Assembly (NCBI GenBank): GCA_947465395.1
Contig: CANIAL010000002.1
Coordinates: 1-64,000, forward strand
Reading direction: 5' to 3'
Source of the DNA: Alphaproteobacteria bacterium
GTDB lineage: Bacteria; Pseudomonadota; Alphaproteobacteria; Micropepsales; Micropepsaceae
Length of the DNA: 64,000 bases
Under the pieces are notes generated by a model, which was not told the origin of the DNA, did no database searches, and saw only the letters and a list, made by a program, of their open reading frames with translations. Each line of letters begins with the position of its first letter. Within the stretch, counting starts at the first letter, position 1. This document shows, in pieces, positions 1-8,835 of this stretch. A program made the position numbers and the translations under genes.

Positions 1-347
1 AGTAATTAATTTGGTGTTCCATAAAAATGTTGCACTTTGATCACGCCGCATCTTTTAAAACACATCAAGAACTTGATTATAATAGATAATAAATATCCAG
101 AAGGTCTGGTTCTTAGTGCCTGACAACCGCTTATGGAAATAAAATTGTCGCAAATTAAGGGGGGGGGGCGGGATCAAATGTATCATTAAAGTAACAAAAC
201 TATACTATAGATTATGTTAATAACACTTTTATACTATATCCAGTCAAAATCGTAATCCTTAGCTTTGGCAAAAATCAGAATACTTCTGTCCGACACTCGT
301 CGTGTTGGGGTTCAATTTTCTTATGCTATCAAACAAGGGGTCCCTTA
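1..347. other. AT-rich leader upstream of the TonB-dependent receptor
   Basis: No convincing gene is visible in this stretch. It is strikingly AT-rich compared with the rest of the window. It contains a run of ten G at 159-168, about 180 bases before the receptor start. A TATAAT hexamer occurs at 78-83, but no well-spaced -35 element is evident, so I do not call a promoter. The region presumably holds the promoter and control sites of the receptor gene. Confidence 0.6.
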
Positions 348-3131
348 ATGCTTAAGTCCAAATCAAACCTGAAGAATTCATTGTTCCTCGGCGCGTCTGT
401 CTTCTCGGTTAGCCTGATGGCCACCGCTGCTTTTGCGCAGAACAATTCCAAGGCTGACCTCGAAAGCGTGATCGTGACTGGTACGCGCGTGGCTGGCATG
501 ACCGCCGCCGACAGCGCCGCCCCGATTACCGTTCTGGGCGCGAGCGCCCTTACGCAGGCTTCCGGTACAGCCGATCTTCGCCAAGCCCTGGGACAGACAG
601 TTCCCTCTTTCACTGCTGAATCAGTCGGCGGCGACCTTTCCAACTTGGCCCTGACCGCCCAGCTGCGCGGTCTCTCCTCGAACGACACCCTGGTGCTGGT
701 TAACGGCAAGCGTCGCCACGGCGTCGGCCTGCTCAACCTGAATGGCGGCGCAACTGGCGGCGGCGCGGCTGCCGATCTGGCGATGATCCCCACTGCTGCC
801 ATTGAACATGCCGAAGTTTTGTTGGACGGCTCGGCCGCCCAGTACGGCACGGACGCAATTGCCGGCGTTATCAACTTCATCCTCAAGAAGGGCTCTTCGG
901 GCGGCTCATTCTCCGTCAATACCGGCCGGAACTACAGCAAGCAGGGCGCTACGTATGACATGTCCTTGAACATCGGTTTGCCGTTGTTCGACAAGGGCTT
1001 CATCAACGTCACAATGGACAAGAAATTTACCGCTTTCGCATTTACCGGCGGATCTGACGCCCGCCTGATCAGCGGCCCGTCCACTGGTTATGCAGCTGCT
1101 CAAGAAGGAACAATCGCGACGACTGCTGGTGCCTATACTGGAACGATTGCTTGTACAAATGGTGTTTGCATTCCGCTGGCACAGCGCAAGACGGCTGATT
1201 ACTATCCTAAGGCCAACCGCATTGGCGGTAATTCGCAACAGTCCCTGTTCACCACTTTCTATAATGCTGGCTACGACATTAACGACGACATCAGCCTCTA
1301 TTCCTTCGGTAGCTGGGGGCATCGTAACGCCAAGGCCAATGAAAATTACCGCCTGGCCACCCAGGTCATCGCGGCCCCTGGCTCGAACCAGCCCTGCTCT
1401 GCCACCAATCGCCAGGGTTACAACACTGCGGTGACGTCAAACGGCATCACGCCGGCTTGCGCCATCGGCTTGGCAAATAGCGCAACTGGATCGCTTGGCG
1501 TTGCAAACTTGGGTGTCGCGGCTGCTCCGGGCACGAATGCTAGTGGCATGATCCTTTCCACCGGTCAGGCCGGATCGCTTTATACGCCAGGTGAGCTGGT
1601 GATGTATCCCAAGGGCTTTACGCCCCAGGAAGGCATCATGGAAGATGACTATCAATATAACGTCGGTGCGAAATTCAAACTTGGCGGTTGGGATGTGGAT
1701 GCAGGTGTCGGTTATGGTAAGGATATCGACAACATCTATACCTACAATTCCGCCAACCGTTCGCTCTTCATAGACACGCACACCTCCCCTGAGGACTTCT
1801 ATGACGGTGCATTTATCGCTTCCCAGTTGGTGGCGGACGTTAGTGCAACCCATCAGTACAATGTTGGCATGGCTGGACCGCTGAACGTCGCCGTTGGCCT
1901 GGAAGCCCGCGAAGACACTTACCAAATTAAGGCTGGCGACGCGGCCTCGCGGTACAAGGAAGGCCCCCAGTCATTCCCGGGATACTCCTTGTCTGATGCC
2001 AGCAGTCACAGCCGCAAGAACACGGCGGTCTATGTGGACTTCGCAGTTGCCCCAATTGAGGCCCTGCAGCTGGATGTCGCCGGCCGCTACGAACATTACA
2101 GCGACTTTGGCGACGCCACGATCGGCAAGATCACGGCGCGTTATGACTTCAACCCGCAGTGGGCGGTTCGCGGCACCATCTCGACCGGTTTCCGCGCCCC
2201 CACCCTGGCCGAAGAATTCTATTCGGCCACGCAGGTTTCCCCGACCTCTGCCACCGTGCAGCTGCCAGCCAACTCGCCTGCCGCGACGTTGCTTGGTCTG
2301 CCACATGTTGGTCCTGAAATATCCACCCAGTACAGTGCTGGTATTGTTGCGCATCCCTTTGGTGACCTCAGCTTGACTGTCGATGCCTACAGCCTGACCT
2401 TGGGCAACCGCATCGTTCGTTCTGGAACTGTCAACAGTGCGGGCGGTGCCATCAATGTACCGCTGGTCAATACTGCGATTGCCCTTCAAGGCATTTCGCT
2501 GGACCCCACTGCAACCGAGAACGGTGTGTCGGTGTTCCTGAATGGTCTTTCAACCCTGACCCAGGGTGTCGACCTCTCCGTCAACTATCCGGTGGACTTG
2601 GGCAATTATGGTTCGGTGGATTTGACCTTGGCTGGCAACTACAACAACACTTCACTCAGCAAAACTTCGAAACCCCCGGCTGTTATCACGGCTTCAAACC
2701 CGACGGCCACTTTCTTCCCGGATTATACGCTGTATAACTTCGTCCACAGCGCTCCGTCTGAAAAAATTGGCCTGACTGCTAGCTACTCTTACGGAGACTA
2801 TGGCGTGACCCTTCGCGAAACTTATTATGGTCCGCAGCATGGTCAGACAACTCCAAACGGAGGCACTCCCTACTACTCTACCAATCGCCCCGCTGTCGGA
2901 CTGTTTGACGTTGAAGGTCGTTATAACGTGACCGAAAATGTGCAGTTCGCTGTTGGCAGTAACAACTTGTTCAACGTAAAGCCGAAAACAACTGGATATC
3001 TGTCACCGGATACCAACGCCAGTGGCAAGGCTCTGACTTATGGCAACGGCTCCGTTAATAATTCGAATTATAACGGTGCCTACAATCCCAACGGCGGCTT
3101 CTACTACGCCCGCCTGACGCTGAAGTTCTAA
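348..3131 (+). CDS. TonB-dependent outer membrane receptor
   Basis: A 927-residue outer-membrane beta-barrel transporter. Residues 1-30 form a signal peptide ending AFA before QNN. A TonB-box-like segment (SVIVTGTR) follows at about 40-47, then a plug domain to about residue 180 (LVNGKRRHG, DGSAAQYGTDAIAGVINF). The long barrel ends in the aromatic terminus LTLKF expected for BAM-dependent insertion. AAGGGG at 335-340 supports the ATG start. The family takes up siderophores, vitamins, sugars or oligomers using TonB energy. The following PQQ dehydrogenase suggests an organic substrate, but specificity cannot be read from the sequence. It is followed by a strong terminator, so it is probably transcribed separately from the dehydrogenase. 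Confidence 0.93.
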   Translation: MLKSKSNLKNSLFLGASVFSVSLMATAAFAQNNSKADLESVIVTGTRVAGMTAADSAAPITVLGASALTQASGTADLRQALGQTVPSFTAESVGGDLSNLALTAQLRGLSSNDTLVLVNGKRRHGVGLLNLNGGATGGGAAADLAMIPTAAIEHAEVLLDGSAAQYGTDAIAGVINFILKKGSSGGSFSVNTGRNYSKQGATYDMSLNIGLPLFDKGFINVTMDKKFTAFAFTGGSDARLISGPSTGYAAAQEGTIATTAGAYTGTIACTNGVCIPLAQRKTADYYPKANRIGGNSQQSLFTTFYNAGYDINDDISLYSFGSWGHRNAKANENYRLATQVIAAPGSNQPCSATNRQGYNTAVTSNGITPACAIGLANSATGSLGVANLGVAAAPGTNASGMILSTGQAGSLYTPGELVMYPKGFTPQEGIMEDDYQYNVGAKFKLGGWDVDAGVGYGKDIDNIYTYNSANRSLFIDTHTSPEDFYDGAFIASQLVADVSATHQYNVGMAGPLNVAVGLEAREDTYQIKAGDAASRYKEGPQSFPGYSLSDASSHSRKNTAVYVDFAVAPIEALQLDVAGRYEHYSDFGDATIGKITARYDFNPQWAVRGTISTGFRAPTLAEEFYSATQVSPTSATVQLPANSPAATLLGLPHVGPEISTQYSAGIVAHPFGDLSLTVDAYSLTLGNRIVRSGTVNSAGGAINVPLVNTAIALQGISLDPTATENGVSVFLNGLSTLTQGVDLSVNYPVDLGNYGSVDLTLAGNYNNTSLSKTSKPPAVITASNPTATFFPDYTLYNFVHSAPSEKIGLTASYSYGDYGVTLRETYYGPQHGQTTPNGGTPYYSTNRPAVGLFDVEGRYNVTENVQFAVGSNNLFNVKPKTTGYLSPDTNASGKALTYGNGSVNNSNYNGAYNPNGGFYYARLTLKF

Positions 3132-3150
3132 GAAGCGTCTCTCTAAACGG

Positions 3151-3184
3151 AAAACCCGCCCATCGAATGATGGGCGGGTTTTTT
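3151..3184 (+). terminator. Rho-independent terminator after the TonB-dependent receptor
   Basis: An 11-bp perfect stem (AACCCGCCCAT pairing with ATGGGCGGGTT) with a six-base loop is followed by a run of T. It lies 20 bases after the receptor stop codon. Confidence 0.92.
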
Positions 3185-3404
3185 GTTGTCTAATTTTTTG
3201 CTACAGAAAGTCCGCCCCCATAAAAAAACACTTTTTTGATTGCCTGTGAGCTCTCCACCACTCTACTGAATCCCGTGAACGCCACAGCTAGCATCCAGCC
3301 TTGTAGGCGCGCACATGGTTACCTGTTTGGCTATTTTTTTAGACACCCTCCATCAAATTAGTTATTTTGATGCTGTTATTTTTATGAATGGGGACATGAT
3401 TTAA
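3185..3404. other. Intergenic region upstream of the PQQ dehydrogenase
   Basis: An AT-rich stretch of about 220 bases with no supported gene. It contains several A and T tracts and presumably carries the promoter of the dehydrogenase-cytochrome pair. A weak Shine-Dalgarno-like GGGGA precedes the ATG at 3405 by about ten bases. Confidence 0.5.
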
Positions 3405-5489
3405 ATGACCAGCAAATCAAAACTATTCGCGGGCGTGGCTATCTTTGGGTTACTTCTCGCGGGCGGTGCCGCGTTGGCTCAGAGCCAGGGCCAGAATATG
3501 GACTGGCCGCTTTACACCGCAGATGTGATGGGCAGTCGTTTTCGTCCCCTCGATCAGATCAACGCTTCTAACTTTTCCAAGCTCGAAGTTATGTGGCGTT
3601 TCAAGACTGATAACCTTGGTAACCGTCCCGAGTTCAAGCTTGAAGGCACGCCCATTGAGGTGGCCGGGGTGGTCTATGCCACCGCCGGTTCGCGCCGCGC
3701 CGTGATCGCGCTAGACGCGGTGACGGGCGAGCTTCTCTGGGTACATGGTGAAAAGGAAGGCGCGCGCGGTGCTGCTGCTCCTCGTCAATTGTCGGGACGT
3801 GGCCCCGCATATTGGACTGATGGCAAGGATGCGCGCATCGTCTATGTGACGCCGGGCTATCAGCTCATTTGTCTCGACGCCAAGACCGGCCAGCGCGTGG
3901 CTGGCTGGGGCAGCAACAATGGCGCTGTGGATCTAAAAGCTGACGACGACCAGAAAATATTGCCTGACTTTACCACTGGTGAAATCGGCTGGCAGTCTGC
4001 GCCCACGGTGGCAGGCGACATTGTATTGGTTGGCTCCGCCTTCCGCGAGGGCTTCACGCCCACGAGCTTTCGCAACAACAAGGGATCGGCGCGTGCCTTT
4101 GACATGCGCACCGGCAAGAAGTTGTGGCAGTTCCACACCATCCCGCAAAAGGGCGAGCCGGGCTACGAGACCTGGCTAAATGGCTCCGCCGAGTACACCG
4201 GCAATACGGGTGTTTGGACTGAAATCACCGCCGACCCCGAAGCGGGCCTGGCCTATCTTCCCGTCGAACAGCCCACTTCGGACTTCTTCGGCGGCAAGCG
4301 CCCCGGCAATGGCCTGTACGGCACCAGCCTGGTGGCCGTGGACCTCAAGACAGGAAAGCCGAAATGGCATTTTCAGTTCATCCATCACGAGATCTGGGAC
4401 TATGACATGTCCTCGGCGCCTCTGCTGATGGACATCACCGTCAACGGCAAGAACATCAAGGCGGTGGCAGAGCCCAGCAAGATGGGCTTTCTCTATGTCT
4501 TTGACCGCATCACCGGAAAGCCGGTCTGGCCGATCCCAGAAGTAAAAGTTGAGAAGGGCAATGTACCGGGTGAATGGTACGCGCCCACCCAGCCTATCCC
4601 GACCAAGCCGCCAGCTTATGCGCGCACCGCCGTCACAGAGGATATCCTGCTGGATTTTACGCCCGACATGCGCAAGCAGGCCGTTGAGCTGGTGAAAAAT
4701 TACAAGATGGGTCCCATCTACACCCCGCCCGTGGTCAGCAAGGAAGGGCGTCTTGCTACCTTGATGATTGGCGCCGCTAGCGGCGGCACAAACTGGCCGG
4801 GCGGTTCCTTCAACCCGGAGAACCACACCGTCTATACCTATGCCTGCAATTCCTGCCTGTCGGCGACGGGCCTGATGCCGCCGCCTCCGGGATTATCTGA
4901 CCTTCCTTATGTCGTGGGCCAGGTGGGCCAGCGCATTACCATGGTCAACGCCGCCGGTACGGATTCCAGCGCCGATGCGCCGCCGCCGGTGCGTCGTGGG
5001 GCCACGCCGGCACCCGCTGCCGCCGCGGCCGAGGGCGGAAACCGCCGCCGCCTAGCGGTCAATGGTTTGCTGTTGGTGAAGCCGCCATACAGCACCATCA
5101 GCGCCATCAATTTGGATCGCGGCGAAATTGTCTGGCAGGTGCCGCATGGCGATACCCCCGATGCGGTACGCAACAACCCCGCGCTCAAGGGCATCAATGT
5201 GCCCCGCACGGGCCAGACTGGCTTCAACATCGGCACGCTGGTGACAAAGTCTCTGGTGATCGCGGGTGACGCACAGGTTACCACCACTCCGGATCATCCG
5301 CGCGGTGCGCCGCTTCGCGCCTATGACCAGAAGACCGGCAAGGAAGTTGGCAATGTCCTGATGCCCGCCGGACAGTCCGGCTCGCCCATGACCTATATGG
5401 TCAATGGTAAGCAGTACATCATAGTCGCCGTCAGCGGGGGCGACTATTCGGGCGAGTACATCTGCTACGCACTTCCGGATAATGGCTAG
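3405..5489 (+). CDS. PQQ-dependent (quinoprotein) dehydrogenase
   Basis: A 694-residue periplasmic quinoprotein of the eight-bladed PQQ beta-propeller family, which oxidises alcohols, sugars or polyols and passes electrons to a cytochrome or quinone. Signal peptide residues 1-25 end ALA before QSQ. The opening (DWPLYTADVMGSRFRPLDQI) is the family's first blade, and repeated blade motifs such as ALDAVTGELLW, AFDMRTGKKLWQFH and AINLDRGEIVWQVP are visible. A proline/alanine-rich insert lies near residues 522-545. The protein has no internal haem motif and no adjacent Cys-Cys pair of the methanol dehydrogenase type, so its electron acceptor is probably the cytochrome encoded 22 bases downstream. 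No PQQ biosynthesis genes are in the window. The substrate is unknown. Confidence 0.9.
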   Translation: MTSKSKLFAGVAIFGLLLAGGAALAQSQGQNMDWPLYTADVMGSRFRPLDQINASNFSKLEVMWRFKTDNLGNRPEFKLEGTPIEVAGVVYATAGSRRAVIALDAVTGELLWVHGEKEGARGAAAPRQLSGRGPAYWTDGKDARIVYVTPGYQLICLDAKTGQRVAGWGSNNGAVDLKADDDQKILPDFTTGEIGWQSAPTVAGDIVLVGSAFREGFTPTSFRNNKGSARAFDMRTGKKLWQFHTIPQKGEPGYETWLNGSAEYTGNTGVWTEITADPEAGLAYLPVEQPTSDFFGGKRPGNGLYGTSLVAVDLKTGKPKWHFQFIHHEIWDYDMSSAPLLMDITVNGKNIKAVAEPSKMGFLYVFDRITGKPVWPIPEVKVEKGNVPGEWYAPTQPIPTKPPAYARTAVTEDILLDFTPDMRKQAVELVKNYKMGPIYTPPVVSKEGRLATLMIGAASGGTNWPGGSFNPENHTVYTYACNSCLSATGLMPPPPGLSDLPYVVGQVGQRITMVNAAGTDSSADAPPPVRRGATPAPAAAAAEGGNRRRLAVNGLLLVKPPYSTISAINLDRGEIVWQVPHGDTPDAVRNNPALKGINVPRTGQTGFNIGTLVTKSLVIAGDAQVTTTPDHPRGAPLRAYDQKTGKEVGNVLMPAGQSGSPMTYMVNGKQYIIVAVSGGDYSGEYICYALPDNG

Positions 5490-5511
5490 AACACAAACTG
5501 GAACATAAAAC

Positions 5512-7092
5512 ATGAAGCGCAAGAATATCACGGTCTGGATAGGTGCACTCGCTCTTTGCACGGCGGCGGGCGGCGCGGTGGTTGCGCAGAATGCCGCCAC
5601 GGTCAACGACGGCATCTATACCATCGCTCAGGCCGATCGCGGTCATAACTCCTTTAACCAAAACTGCGCGGCATGCCATGGCGCCAACATGGCGGGCACT
5701 GGCGAGGCGCCCGGGCTTGTGGGCGGCGAATTTCTTTCCAATTGGACCGGGCTTTCCGTGGGCCAACTATTCGACCGTATCCGTACCACCATGCCGCAGG
5801 ATACGCCGGGCAAACTCGGCCGCGAAACGTATGCAGAAATTCTGGCCTATATCCTGAAGGAAAATGACTATCCGGTTGGACAGAAAGACCTGGATACCCG
5901 CAGCGAATTCCTCAAAGCCATCAAGATGGATGCGCCGCCGGAAAAAAACGCCCGCGTCATGCCCGCCATCCGCCTGACACCGGTGGTGATGCAGATGGGG
6001 CCTGCTGCGTCACCGGCGGCTGCGCCGGCCGCCGCCCCGCGCCCCGAGCGTTATCCGCCCGCCGATCTGGCGGCTCTGGCCGCGGGTGAAAAAGCCTCGG
6101 GAATATTGTCGGCCTCCGCCAATGATCCACGCAACGCGCCGGGCACCCAGCCCAACTCCTATGCGATGGACGAGCATTTCTTCAAGTTGCCCGAAGGGCG
6201 CAGCTTCGGTTCTACCTCCAGCGTGGGGGTGGACTCAAAGGGTCACATCTGGGTGGCCGAACGTTGCGGCGCCAACAATTGCGCTGGCAGCCCGCTGAAC
6301 CCAGTGGTCGAGTTCGACGCCAAGGGCAATTACATCAAGTCTTTCGGCGCGGGCATGTTTCTGTTCCCGCATGACCTGTTCATAGACAAGAATGATCACC
6401 TCTGGATTGCCGACGGTCACGTGGATGCCGCCGCGAAAAAGGGCAATGTGGTCATGGAATTCGACACCAGCGGCAAGCTGCTGATGACCCTGGGTACGCC
6501 GGGCGCCACGGGCGTGGACGCCAAGACTTTCGACCAGCCCAATGCGGTGCTGGTGACGCCCACGGGCACCATCTTCGTGTCGGACGGGCATGATGCGGGC
6601 CCCGCCCATCCGGCGCGCGTTTCCAAGTTCGACGCCAAGGGCAAGTTCATCAAGTCCTGGGGCGCACGCGGGCTTGGCGCGGACCAGATGGAAGTGCCCC
6701 ATGCCCTGGCCATGGACAGCAAGGGCGATCTTTATGTGGGCGACCGCTGGAACAACCGCGTGGTCAAGACCGACCAGGACGGCAAGCTGCTGGAGATATT
6801 CACCCAGTTCGGCCGCCCCAGCGGCATCTTCATCGACAAGAACGACATCCTGTACTCCACCGATTCTGAATCACGTTCGCCGGTTGGCTATGGCTACAAT
6901 CCCGGCTGGAAGCGCGGCATCCATGTCGGCAGCGTCCGGGACGGCATCGTCACAGCCTTTATTCCCGACACCGATCCCAACCCCGACGCCAGCGCCACCA
7001 GCGGCGGCGAGGGCATCTGGGTTGACCCCAATGGCGTGATTTACAGCGGACAGGTTGGCCAGAAGAATGTGGTCCGCTATGTCAAGCGCTAG
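5512..7092 (+). CDS. c-type cytochrome fused to an NHL beta-propeller
   Basis: A 526-residue secreted two-domain protein. Residues 1-26 form a signal peptide (VVAQ). A class I cytochrome c domain follows with haem motif CAACH at 52-56 and a likely distal methionine in the TTMPQ segment. An alanine/proline linker covers about 164-185. From about residue 205 to the end is an NHL/six-bladed propeller with repeated blades (VGVDSKGHIWVAE, LFIDKNDHLWIADG, ALAMDSKGDLYVGDRWNNRVV), resembling the peptidyl-hydroxyglycine amidating-lyase-like propellers. It starts 22 bases after the PQQ dehydrogenase and is very likely co-transcribed. I infer that the haem domain accepts electrons from that enzyme. Whether the propeller is catalytic (lactonase- or lyase-like) or a docking domain is unknown. 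Confidence 0.88.
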   Translation: MKRKNITVWIGALALCTAAGGAVVAQNAATVNDGIYTIAQADRGHNSFNQNCAACHGANMAGTGEAPGLVGGEFLSNWTGLSVGQLFDRIRTTMPQDTPGKLGRETYAEILAYILKENDYPVGQKDLDTRSEFLKAIKMDAPPEKNARVMPAIRLTPVVMQMGPAASPAAAPAAAPRPERYPPADLAALAAGEKASGILSASANDPRNAPGTQPNSYAMDEHFFKLPEGRSFGSTSSVGVDSKGHIWVAERCGANNCAGSPLNPVVEFDAKGNYIKSFGAGMFLFPHDLFIDKNDHLWIADGHVDAAAKKGNVVMEFDTSGKLLMTLGTPGATGVDAKTFDQPNAVLVTPTGTIFVSDGHDAGPAHPARVSKFDAKGKFIKSWGARGLGADQMEVPHALAMDSKGDLYVGDRWNNRVVKTDQDGKLLEIFTQFGRPSGIFIDKNDILYSTDSESRSPVGYGYNPGWKRGIHVGSVRDGIVTAFIPDTDPNPDASATSGGEGIWVDPNGVIYSGQVGQKNVVRYVKR

Positions 7093-7229
7093 ACCCGTTC
7101 AATAACGGCGTAATAACTCCCTCCGGACCCGTTGCGGCCGGCCCGAATCTCACGATACGATGACAAGGCTTAGGCGCCGCCGGGGTCTGGCGTCATTGTC
7201 TTGTCAGTGGGCATCTTGTCGGGGTTGGC

Positions 7230-7433
7230 ATGGCCGTTACTGCCGCACGCAAATATCCGCACCCGGTCTATCTGTGGATCGCGGTGCCGTTCATTGCCAT
7301 GCTGTGGGTGCCGTTCTTTAATCGCGTCACGCCGGAACTTGCAGGGATACCCTTCTTCTACTGGTACCAGATGCTCTGGACCGTTCTGGGTGCGCTCTGT
7401 GTCGTGCCTGTCTACCGCTATCGCTATCGCTAG
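7230..7433 (+). CDS. DUF3311-family small membrane protein
   Basis: A 67-residue protein with two hydrophobic segments, one around residues 13-28 and one around 42-60, separated by the family-like stretch PFFNRVTPELAGIPFFYWYQ and ending in a basic tail. DUF3311 proteins are usually encoded just before a sodium:solute symporter and are thought to be accessory subunits. Here the next gene, 58 bases on, is an OFA-type MFS carrier, which implies a similar partnership. An in-frame start at 7201 is possible in another frame, but the ATG at 7230 gives the conserved protein. Confidence 0.75.
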   Translation: MAVTAARKYPHPVYLWIAVPFIAMLWVPFFNRVTPELAGIPFFYWYQMLWTVLGALCVVPVYRYRYR

Positions 7434-7491
7434 CCGTAATCCATGACCGCTTTGGCCTTGTGGCCTGCAACGAAACATCTGGGGGGTTTTC

Positions 7492-8781
7492 ATGAGTAGT
7501 TCTGCCGCCGCCGCGCCGCTGCGCAACCGCTGGCTTATCGCCGTCTTCGCGCTTCTGGTGCAGGGATGCCTCGGTTCGGTCTATGCCTGGAGCGTCTTCG
7601 TCAATCCCCTGATCGCCAACAATCCAGACTGGACGCGCCTTCAGGCGAGCTTGGCCTTCACCATTGCCATGTCGTGTCTTGGCATCGGCACTGTCATCGG
7701 CGGCGCCTTACAGGACCGGTTCGGCCCGCGTGTGGTCACCACCTTCGCCGCCGTGATTTATTGCCTGGGTTTTCTGATTGCCGCCTGGTCCGCTTCGCAT
7801 CATTACCTCTGGGGCCTTTATATCGGCTATGGCTTGTTCAGTGGCCTTGGCATGGGCATTGGCTATATCTGCCCGGTGGCCATGATCACCAAATGGTTCC
7901 CGGACAAGCGTGGCCTGATGACCGGCGTCAATGTGATGGGCTTCGGCGTCGCGGCCCTGATCATGGGTCCCATCGCCGCCCGCCTGATCGTGTCGCAGGG
8001 TGTGCCCACAACGCTGGTGATCTTCGGCCTGATTTATGGCGCCATCATTCTCGTCTCGGCGCAGTTTTTCGCGAACCCGGTGCAGAACTGGGTGCCCGAA
8101 GGCTGGACGGCCACGTCAAAGGTCTCCAAGAACGCCTCGCTGGTGCATTTCGAACCCAAGCAGGCGCTTTCTACCCGCCGTTTCTGGTTGCTCTGGGCCA
8201 TGCTGTCGCTGAATACGTCCGCCGGCATCATGATCGTCAGCCAGGCGTCCCCGCTGTCGCAGACCCAGTTGGGCATTACAGCGGTGCAGGCGGCCTCCAT
8301 CGTGGGTATCATCAGCATCTTCAATGGCGGCGGGCGCATCTTCTGGGCCTGGATTTCTGACTTGATCGGCCGCGGCCAGGCCTATTTCCTGATCTTCCTG
8401 ATACAGATACCGCTGTTCTTCCTTCTGCCCCAGATCCACGAAGTTGTCATGTTCACCGTGGTGGTTTGCATCATCCAGCTTTGCTATGGCGGCGGTTTTG
8501 GCGTGATGCCGTCCTTCACTGCGGACTTTTTCGGTTCGAAATATGTGGGCAGCATCTATGGCTGGATCCTGATGGGCTGGGGCCTTGCCGCCGTCCCGGC
8601 GCCGCTGCTGATGGCGTATGTGTTCCAGAAGTACGGCTCCTTTGACGGCGCCATCCTCGCTCTGGGTGTGGTCCTAATCATTTCTCTTATCTTCCCGCTT
8701 CTGGCCATGCGCGAAGTAAAGCTGATGTTTGCGCGGGGCGAAACCAAGTCTGCCACCGGGCCGGTCATCCCGCGCGGCTGA
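7492..8781 (+). CDS. OFA-family MFS transporter (oxalate/formate antiporter type)
   Basis: A 429-residue, 12-helix major facilitator. The first helix carries GCLGSVYAWSVFVNPL and the region after helix 4 carries GIGYICPVAMITKWFPDKRGLMTG, both typical of the oxalate:formate antiporter (OFA) family. OFA members move monocarboxylates and dicarboxylates such as oxalate, formate, lactate and pyruvate. GGGGGG lies shortly before the ATG at 7492. It follows the DUF3311 gene and ends at a terminator shared with ald. I infer that it imports or exchanges an acid produced or used by the upstream oxidation system; the actual substrate is not determinable here. Confidence 0.88.
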   Translation: MSSSAAAAPLRNRWLIAVFALLVQGCLGSVYAWSVFVNPLIANNPDWTRLQASLAFTIAMSCLGIGTVIGGALQDRFGPRVVTTFAAVIYCLGFLIAAWSASHHYLWGLYIGYGLFSGLGMGIGYICPVAMITKWFPDKRGLMTGVNVMGFGVAALIMGPIAARLIVSQGVPTTLVIFGLIYGAIILVSAQFFANPVQNWVPEGWTATSKVSKNASLVHFEPKQALSTRRFWLLWAMLSLNTSAGIMIVSQASPLSQTQLGITAVQAASIVGIISIFNGGGRIFWAWISDLIGRGQAYFLIFLIQIPLFFLLPQIHEVVMFTVVVCIIQLCYGGGFGVMPSFTADFFGSKYVGSIYGWILMGWGLAAVPAPLLMAYVFQKYGSFDGAILALGVVLIISLIFPLLAMREVKLMFARGETKSATGPVIPRG

Positions 8782-8804
8782 TCGTCCGTATAAAGAATGA
8801 AACT

Positions 8805-8834
8805 GGGCGGCAGGGAAACCTGCCGCCCTTTTTC
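8805..8834. terminator. Bidirectional terminator between the OFA transporter and ald
   Basis: A perfect 10-bp stem (GGGCGGCAGG pairing with CCTGCCGCCC) with a GAAA tetraloop is followed by TTTTT on the plus strand. It sits between convergent genes, two bases before the ald stop codon, and may serve both. Confidence 0.9.
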
Positions 8835-8835
8835 T

